Source: a virus
Length of the DNA: 22,304 nucleotides
IMG/VR virus record: IMGVR_UViG_3300025889_001053
Coordinates: 1 to 22,304 of that record
Reading direction: 5' to 3' (one strand)
Within the stretch, counting starts at the first letter, position 1. The number at the start of each line of letters is the position of its first letter. Below are positions 18,126 to 22,304 of this stretch, one piece after another. The notes below the pieces were generated by a model. The model was not told where the DNA came from. It searched no databases and saw nothing but the letters and a program-made list of their open reading frames with translations. Both the position numbers and the translations under genes were made by a program.

Positions 18126-18811
18126 GCCCACGGCGCGAAATACTGGCGGAAGGCGTCGAGCTTTGGTTGGGCGACTGCCGCGAAGTGTTGCCGCTGATTG
18201 GGCCGGTTGACGCGGTTGTGACAGACCCGCCTTATGGAATTGGGCTAGAGTATTCGGAAGCTTTTTCTGACGATGAAGCTTACGTTTTAGAACTTGTTAA
18301 GACTATTATACCTTGGGCAGAGGCTAACGCTAAACGAACACTTATAACATCAGGAAATCAGTGCCAGCATTTGTACCCGCGCCCCAAATGGACGCTTGCT
18401 TGGGTTACGCCCGCTGGCGCCGGAAGCGGGCCTTGGGGTTTTTCTTGCTGGCAACCAATCCTTGCCTATGGCTCCTGTCCCTATCTGGCGTCTGGTAAGG
18501 GGCGCAGGCATGACATTTTCATGCATACAGAGGCGAGCGAGCCTAATGGGCATCCTTGCCCGAAGCCAATTCGGTTTATGGAGAGGCTGGTTGAGCGCGC
18601 CGCGCTTGTGGGTGATTTGGTCTGTGACCCATTCATGGGGAGTGGAACCACAGGCGCAGCGTGCGTGAAGCAGGGGCGGCGCTTTGTGGGTGTTGAGATT
18701 GAACCGCGCTATTTCGACATCGCCTGCCGCCGCATATCCGACGCGCTCAAGGCTCCTGACCTGTTCATTCCCACGCCCGCGCCAAAGGCAAAGCAGGAGA
18801 GTCTTTTATAG
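18122..18811 (+). CDS. DNA methyltransferase 2 (paralogue of methyltransferase 1)
   Basis: 229 residues from GTG 18122 (GTGA overlap). Motifs: TDPPYG at 34-39, HPCPKP at 144-149 and DPFMGSGTTG at 169-178. The first 40 residues (REILAEGVELWLGDCREVLP) and the last 40 (YFDIACRRISDALKAPDLFI) are close to methyltransferase 1; residues 41-140 are not. The distinct middle is encoded by AT-rich DNA at about 18240-18370. The central section probably holds target recognition, so the two enzymes likely methylate different sites. It is the last gene of the rightward early operon, followed by a 351-base non-coding stretch. Confidence 0.92.
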   Translation: MSPRREILAEGVELWLGDCREVLPLIGPVDAVVTDPPYGIGLEYSEAFSDDEAYVLELVKTIIPWAEANAKRTLITSGNQCQHLYPRPKWTLAWVTPAGAGSGPWGFSCWQPILAYGSCPYLASGKGRRHDIFMHTEASEPNGHPCPKPIRFMERLVERAALVGDLVCDPFMGSGTTGAACVKQGRRFVGVEIEPRYFDIACRRISDALKAPDLFIPTPAPKAKQESLL

Positions 18812-18894
18812 ACTGTGGAAAAGCAATATAGCCCTTGCTATTAATCCGCAAATCAAGTAGGCTTCGTCGTAATGTGTAGAACGGGAACTGCGCC

Positions 18895-18990
18895 TTGAGT
18901 GCAGTTCAACAGTTTGGCGGCGGGGAATCCGCACCCACCCTTGGGCCGGGCTCGATAAAAAGGCCCGCCGTCAATGAGTTTGCAGAGCGG
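18895..18990 (+). ncRNA. Candidate C4-like antisense RNA in a structured 351-base gap
   Basis: The gap 18812-19162 has no convincing gene. Inside it, GCGGGGAATCCGC (18921-18933) can form a short stem with loop GGAAT, followed by CACCC, and GGGCC/GGCCC (about 18943-18970) can close a second stem over the segment CTCGATAAAAA. This 'GGGAATCC..CACCC...GGGCTCGATAAAAAGG' layout recalls the C4 antisense RNA of P1/P4-type phages from memory. Further on is GTTCTAGAAGAAC, a small hairpin near 19039. The location before a new transcription unit fits a regulatory RNA. Boundaries, strand and family are uncertain. Confidence 0.4.
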
Positions 18991-19162
18991 CGTGGAAGGA
19001 CACGCTAACCAGCACACCACGGATGAATGTGCGCAAGGTTCTAGAAGAACGCTAAGCGCGGTTTGGTGACGGTCGCATTTGCGGGCAGTAGCCGGCCAAT
19101 AGCCTTCAGCCGGTATCAAGCCCGGCCTCTGCAAATCATTCCCTCGCACAGCGGGGCCTCCC

Positions 19163-19561
19163 ATGTATCCAGAGCTATCCAGAGCCGCCCGGTTCATTGT
19201 CGGCGGCGTCATTGGCTTGCTTATCGTCCTGCTGCTGACGACGCTTGCGGCAGGGCAGGAGGATACGCCCGCTGAAAAGCGCGGCTGGTGGGGCCATCCC
19301 CGCGTTCAAGCCTGCTGCTCGGTCGCTGACGCGGTATTTGCGGACCAATGGCATTTCCTCCCCGATGGATCAGTCTTGGCCACGGTGACTGAGGGAACGG
19401 TGCAAACCATGCACTGGGTCGATTCCGTCATCGGGCGCACGTATCACGTCCCTGCTGCGCAAGTCATTGACGTACCGGGCAACCCAACGGGGCGGGCGCT
19501 GTTGTTTGTGTCACCGACGACACATAACCTGTACTGTTTCGCCACAGGCCCCATGATCTGA
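19163..19561 (+). CDS. Exported conserved phage protein
   Basis: 132 residues from ATG 19163 (weak ribosome site). A hydrophobic signal or anchor lies at about 11-30 (FIVGGVIGLLIVLLLTTLAA), followed by the mature part WWGHPRVQACCSVADAVFAD, a strand region (GSVLATVTEG) and an ending with VPGNPTGRALLFV and LYCFATGPMI. Relatives I recall in alphaproteobacterial phages share 'CCS..DA...D.W', 'GNPTG' and 'YCF..G' and are of unknown function. It is the first gene after the non-coding block and may be expressed separately, perhaps in lysogens. Confidence 0.73.
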   Translation: MYPELSRAARFIVGGVIGLLIVLLLTTLAAGQEDTPAEKRGWWGHPRVQACCSVADAVFADQWHFLPDGSVLATVTEGTVQTMHWVDSVIGRTYHVPAAQVIDVPGNPTGRALLFVSPTTHNLYCFATGPMI

Positions 19562-19770
19562 TGAGCTTGCACCGCCTCGACCTCCCGACGCTCACAATCA
19601 TAACAGCTTGGAAAAAATACGTTGAGCATCGCGACACCGACCGGCTGAAGGCAGTCATGGCCTTGGTCAAGCATTTTGAGCGGGTGGACGAATACGCGGT
19701 TGCCAAAAACATGCCCGGCTTCAACCGCTGCGATCTACTCGACCATACGGCGCGGGGGAAGGTGAGATGA
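19561..19770 (+). CDS. Small hypothetical protein
   Basis: 69 residues from ATG 19561, sharing its A with the previous stop (TGATG). Helical and basic: LDLPTLTIITAWKKYVEHRD, then DRLKAVMALVKHFERVDEYA. No cysteine motif or membrane segment. The overlap with genes on both sides suggests co-translation with the exported protein and the acidic protein that follows. No family is recognised; a small adaptor or regulator is only a guess. Confidence 0.62.
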   Translation: MSLHRLDLPTLTIITAWKKYVEHRDTDRLKAVMALVKHFERVDEYAVAKNMPGFNRCDLLDHTARGKVR

Positions 19771-20066
19771 GCCCGCCCCTAACCCTCGACCAAATCTACA
19801 CAGCCGCCCAAGAGGCCAAGCGCCAGGAGCAGCAGCGCCAGTCTGTCGCCCAAATGGCTGACGAGATTGAGAAGCGGCGCATCGAGGAAGAGGATTGGCA
19901 GCCCCCGATTGACGTTGACGCAAACTACGTCCCCGAGGAAGTCGCCCCGGCAGACTGGTGGATCAGGGAACAACTAGCCAAGGAACTGGCTAAGGGCAGA
20001 CTAGCCGAGGAACCGGCTAACGAAGATAGCCACGGCTATACCATCTACGTCGAGGACACGGACTAA
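19767..20066 (+). CDS. Small acidic hypothetical protein
   Basis: 99 residues from ATG 19767 (ATGA overlap). The first half is a Gln/Glu/Arg-rich helix (QEAKRQEQQRQSVAQMADEI, EKRRIEEEDW), the second half acidic (PIDVDANYVPEEVAPADWW) with a repeated LAKELAKGRLAEEPA. A coiled coil in the first 45 residues is likely. An intrinsic terminator lies 26 bases after its stop, so this probably closes the small unit that began at 19163. The function is unknown. Confidence 0.65.
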   Translation: MSPPLTLDQIYTAAQEAKRQEQQRQSVAQMADEIEKRRIEEEDWQPPIDVDANYVPEEVAPADWWIREQLAKELAKGRLAEEPANEDSHGYTIYVEDTD

Positions 20067-20091
20067 AGCATTCCAAACGGAAGCCAACATG

Positions 20092-20112
20092 ACCGCCTTT
20101 GGGCGGTTTTTT
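20092..20112 (+). terminator. Intrinsic terminator before the packaging genes
   Basis: ACCGCC (20092-20097) and GGCGGT (20102-20107) form a six-base stem with loop TTTG, followed by a run of Ts (20107-20112). This is a standard Rho-independent terminator. It stands between the small ORFs and the terminase genes, so the late genes need either their own promoter or antitermination. It also argues that the ATG at 20089, inside the terminator, is not the true start of the next gene. Confidence 0.85.
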
Positions 20113-20127
20113 CATGGAGCTAACCAA

Positions 20128-20340
20128 ATGGCGGCACAGCGTGATTACTACACCAAGCGCGGCGCGGAAGAACTGGCCGAGCGCATTCGTATCTATTGGC
20201 GCGGGCGCGGCAAATTCCCCCGCGTATGGACAGAGCCATTGACCTTCACGCAGGAAGCCAAGCTGAAGGAAAACGGAACGCCGCACACAGTCACGCTTTA
20301 CATGGTCCGTTCCAACATGGTCGGCGGCTTGCCGGTCTAA
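20128..20340 (+). CDS. Small hypothetical phage protein
   Basis: 70 residues from ATG 20128, which has GGAG eight bases upstream; the longer frame from 20089 starts in the terminator stem. Sequence: RDYYTKRGAEELAERIRIYW, basic G-R-G-K, then a strand-like RVWTEPLTFTQEAK and THTV-like ending with LYMVRSNMVGGLPV. The 'Y....G.E.LA..I..YW..RG' layout is frequent in small phage proteins adjacent to terminase genes in alphaproteobacterial phages. The function is unknown; the position suggests a packaging-linked or late-regulatory gene. Confidence 0.68.
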   Translation: MAAQRDYYTKRGAEELAERIRIYWRGRGKFPRVWTEPLTFTQEAKLKENGTPHTVTLYMVRSNMVGGLPV

Positions 20341-20355
20341 ATTAGAGTTATCTAG

Positions 20356-20628
20356 ATGGCTCTAGGGCGGAAAACAGGTGGGCGGCAAAGGGGGACGCCA
20401 AACAAGCTAACCAAGGCGCTAAAGGACGCGATTCTTGAAGCGGCAGAGCGCGCGGGTGGGCAGGGCGGGACCGTCAGCTATCTTGAGACGCAAGCCGTCG
20501 CTAATCCAAACGCCTTTATGTCCCTACTTGGCAAGGTTCTGCCTTTGCAGATCGCGGGCGCTGACAATGAGGACGGGACGCCCGGCGAAATCGTAGTGCG
20601 TATCCTTGACACGCGCTCTAACGGTTGA
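20356..20628 (+). CDS. Terminase small subunit-like protein
   Basis: 90 residues. The start GRKTGGRQRGTPNKLTKALK then DAILEAAERAGGQGG and a FMSLLGKVLPLQIAG segment form a pattern regularly found directly before phage large terminase genes (DUF5681-like, GGR..GTPNK). The family is probably the DNA-recognition subunit that selects the packaging start. The 3' end overlaps the large-subunit gene by 23 bases. The ribosome site is weak. No classical helix-turn-helix can be shown by eye, so the exact role is inferred from gene order. Confidence 0.8.
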   Translation: MALGRKTGGRQRGTPNKLTKALKDAILEAAERAGGQGGTVSYLETQAVANPNAFMSLLGKVLPLQIAGADNEDGTPGEIVVRILDTRSNG

Positions 20629-22015
20629 CGTTCCAAGGGCCTTTGCGCCGCTTCTCAAGCCAAGTCGCTACAAAGGCGCATATGGCGGGCGCGGCGGGGC
20701 CAAGTCGCATTTCTTTGCTGAGCAGCTCATCCTCCGGTGCTACCAGAAGCAAACCCGCGCGGTTTGTATTCGTGAAGTTCAGGACACCATCAAGGACTCG
20801 GTGCGCCAGCTTCTCGTGGACAAAATACAGAAACTTGGGCTCGGTTCGGCGTTCGATTGCCTGGAAGCGGAAATCAGGGGGCGCAACGGCTCGCTGATTA
20901 TCTTTCGCGGGATGCAGTCGTACAACGCCGAGAACATCAAGTCTCTTGAGAACTTTGATATTGCATGGGTTGAAGAAGCCCAGACGCTCAGTGAGAAATC
21001 TCTGCGGCTGCTTCGCCCAACGATCCGCTCGGAGGGCTCAGAACTCTGGTTTAGCTGGAACCCCCGGCACGACACCGACCCGGTTGATGCATTCTTTCGC
21101 GGGCCGTCGCGCCATCCTGACGCCATCGCAATCAGCGTCAACTGGAACGACAATCCTTGGTTTCCCGAGGTTCTCAAGACTGAGAAAGATGCCGACTACG
21201 CCGCTGACCCTGAAATGGCGGAACACGTCTGGGGCGGCGGGTATGAGATTATTACCGAGGGCGCGTATTACGCCCGCATGATAGCCGACGCGGAAAAGGC
21301 CGGACGAATTGGCCATTTCCCCTACGATCCCAAACTGCCCGTCAATACGGGATGGGACATTGGCGTAGATGATTATACCGCCATCTGGTTCACGCAGGAC
21401 GATGGCATTACCGCGACGGTCATTGACTACTTTGAATGCTCCGGCATCGGGGCTGAGGACATTGTGCGGCAGGCTTTGCCTGAGTGTTGCCCAAATCCGG
21501 CAGACACAGCGGAAGGCTTGGCGGTCTTGGGGCGCAAGGAGCCCTTCAGGTACGGAACGCATTATCTGCCGCATGACGTGAAGCTGCGGGAATGGGGCGC
21601 AGGAGCCCGCTCGCGTTACATGACGCTGTTGGCCTTGGGAGTAAGGCCCATCATTCCTGGAGCCAATCAGGGGCCGCAGGAACGCATATCAGCGGTTCGC
21701 CGCATCCTGCCGGTGACGCGGTTTAATCAGACAAGCCGGGTCAATCTTGGCCTGTCGCGTCTGAGGCGCTACCGGCGCAAATTCAATGACGCGCTCGGAA
21801 CCTACACGACGCCGCTGCATGACGAGGCGAGCCACGGCGCGGATGCATTCGGGGAGTGGGCGATCAACTGCCCGATCCGGCCCATCATCGTGCCGCCTGA
21901 ACAAAAGCCTGACCGCCTTGATGTGCAAGTCCTGCCCAACGGGCAAGTAAAGATGAACATGGACGTGTTCGCCATCGTAGAGGCCAAGCGTCGCAAACGG
22001 GAAGCTAACCGCTGA
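20606..22015 (+). CDS. terL: Terminase large subunit (packaging ATPase/nuclease)
   Basis: 469 residues from TTG 20606; no better in-frame start is nearby. ATPase: Walker A GGRGGAKS at residues 27-34 and Walker B-like FDIAWVEEAQ (E123, E124), followed by a SWNPRHDTDPVD coupling region (150-161). C-terminal nuclease: GWDIGVDD (249-256), LPHD (321-324) and DEASHGADAF (406-415) supply metal ligands. This is a Terminase_3-like enzyme that drives DNA into procapsids and cuts concatemers. The portal gene begins at the stop (TGATG). Confidence 0.95.
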   Translation: MTRALTVDVPRAFAPLLKPSRYKGAYGGRGGAKSHFFAEQLILRCYQKQTRAVCIREVQDTIKDSVRQLLVDKIQKLGLGSAFDCLEAEIRGRNGSLIIFRGMQSYNAENIKSLENFDIAWVEEAQTLSEKSLRLLRPTIRSEGSELWFSWNPRHDTDPVDAFFRGPSRHPDAIAISVNWNDNPWFPEVLKTEKDADYAADPEMAEHVWGGGYEIITEGAYYARMIADAEKAGRIGHFPYDPKLPVNTGWDIGVDDYTAIWFTQDDGITATVIDYFECSGIGAEDIVRQALPECCPNPADTAEGLAVLGRKEPFRYGTHYLPHDVKLREWGAGARSRYMTLLALGVRPIIPGANQGPQERISAVRRILPVTRFNQTSRVNLGLSRLRRYRRKFNDALGTYTTPLHDEASHGADAFGEWAINCPIRPIIVPPEQKPDRLDVQVLPNGQVKMNMDVFAIVEAKRRKREANR

Positions 22016-22304
22016 TGGACGAACAAAGCGCCTCCTACGAAACGAAAGACGAGTCGCTCAAGAGCGATCCCGATTTCGTTCGCTTCTGGCTCGACGCCAT
22101 AGAAGCGGCTGGGAAAGAGGAGAAGGACTGGCGCGACGACGCCGACAAGGTTCTTGAAATCTATCGCGGCGAGGACAAGGGCGAAACCGAGTTCAACATT
22201 GTCTATTCCAACGTCGAAACGCTGCTTCCGGCCATTTACAATTCAACGCCTGTCCCCGATGTGCGCCGCCGCTATGGCGACAAGGACAAGCACGCCAAGA
22301 CGGT
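22015..22304 (+). CDS. Portal protein, N-terminal part (partial)
   Basis: 96 codons are visible from ATG 22015, which shares its A with the terL stop; the gene runs off the window. The opening is acidic (DEQSASYETKDESLKSDPDF), then VRFWLDAIEAAGKEEKDW and a segment FNIVYSNVETLLPAIYNSTP followed by PDVRRRYGDKD. The 'N..YSN..TL.PA.Y...P.P.V' signature is typical of P22-like/large phage portal proteins, which form the dodecameric DNA entry channel. Order after terL supports the call. Confidence 0.88.
   Translation, partial: MDEQSASYETKDESLKSDPDFVRFWLDAIEAAGKEEKDWRDDADKVLEIYRGEDKGETEFNIVYSNVETLLPAIYNSTPVPDVRRRYGDKDKHAKT

Noticed and set aside
18814-18822. TGTGGAAAA as a DnaA box
   Set aside because: One mismatch from the consensus on the minus strand and isolated; no second box nearby, and the iterons at 16519-16595 are a better origin signal.
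18853-19212. 119-codon minus-strand frame through the non-coding block
   Set aside because: Cys/Pro/Gly-rich with no ribosome site or domain; it runs over predicted RNA stems and into the 5' end of the exported-protein gene. It looks like a spurious frame over a structured RNA.
20089-20127. Upstream in-frame ATG for the small gene before the small terminase
   Set aside because: The segment is the terminator stem and T-run; ATG 20128 has its own GGAG site.
1-22304. CRISPR array, insertion sequence or rRNA
   Set aside because: No regularly spaced 25-40-base repeats, transposase motifs or rRNA segments were seen; the only tandem array is the 11-base iteron set.

Overview
The window is about 22 kb of a tailed, lambda-like (siphovirus-type) temperate bacteriophage or prophage. 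The likely host is an alphaproteobacterium, possibly of the rhizobial branch. The sequence is GC-rich, genes are tightly packed with many ATGA/TGATG start-stop overlaps, and the small conserved proteins are of kinds common in alphaproteobacterial phages. A 50-base fragment at 5379-5428 matches, from memory, the 3' half of an alphaproteobacterial tRNA-Val(UAC). The window starts inside a tail-fibre gene and ends inside a portal gene, so it looks like a circular map opened within the virion genes.

Layout: (1) 1-4558, + strand: two tail-fibre/tip genes, then a lysis cassette (M15 endolysin, small lipoprotein, Pam3-gp28-like holin, inner spanin with overlapping outer spanin), small membrane proteins, a calcineurin-type metallophosphoesterase and two small genes. 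(2) 3836-12504, - strand: a long leftward early operon. It reads from a likely promoter near 12531-12559 through small membrane or unknown proteins, Gp157, a Rad52-type annealing protein, three HNH endonucleases interleaved with a conserved small protein and NinB, two exported proteins bounded by strong inverted repeats, a DUF1653-like protein, a ribbon-helix-helix protein and several small unknowns. The tRNA-Val half lies inside this array. (3) 12719-13491: an immunity region with a leftward XRE repressor and a rightward Cro-like gene, and a 19-base palindromic operator in the rightward promoter. (4) 13520-18811, + strand: a terminator, then a rightward early operon with a small unknown gene, methyltransferase 1, RusA, a DnaA-domain-IV-like protein, a DUF1376 replication initiator with seven 11-base iterons and a hairpin (probable origin), methyltransferase 3, an unknown conserved protein and methyltransferase 2. 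(5) 18812-19162: a non-coding, structured stretch that may contain a C4-type antisense RNA. (6) 19163-22304, + strand: an exported small protein, small unknowns, an intrinsic terminator, small and large terminase subunits and the start of the portal gene.

How it works together: repressor and Cro-like protein choose lysogeny or lysis. The leftward operon supplies recombination functions (Rad52/Gp157/NinB) and accessory genes. The rightward operon supplies origin-linked replication, Holliday-junction resolution and DNA methylation. The late genes package DNA, build the tail and lyse the cell. The most notable points are the att-like tRNA half without any integrase in the window, the 11-base iteron origin, the two methyltransferases with shared ends and unrelated middles, the exported-protein cassette, and the structured non-coding block before the late genes.
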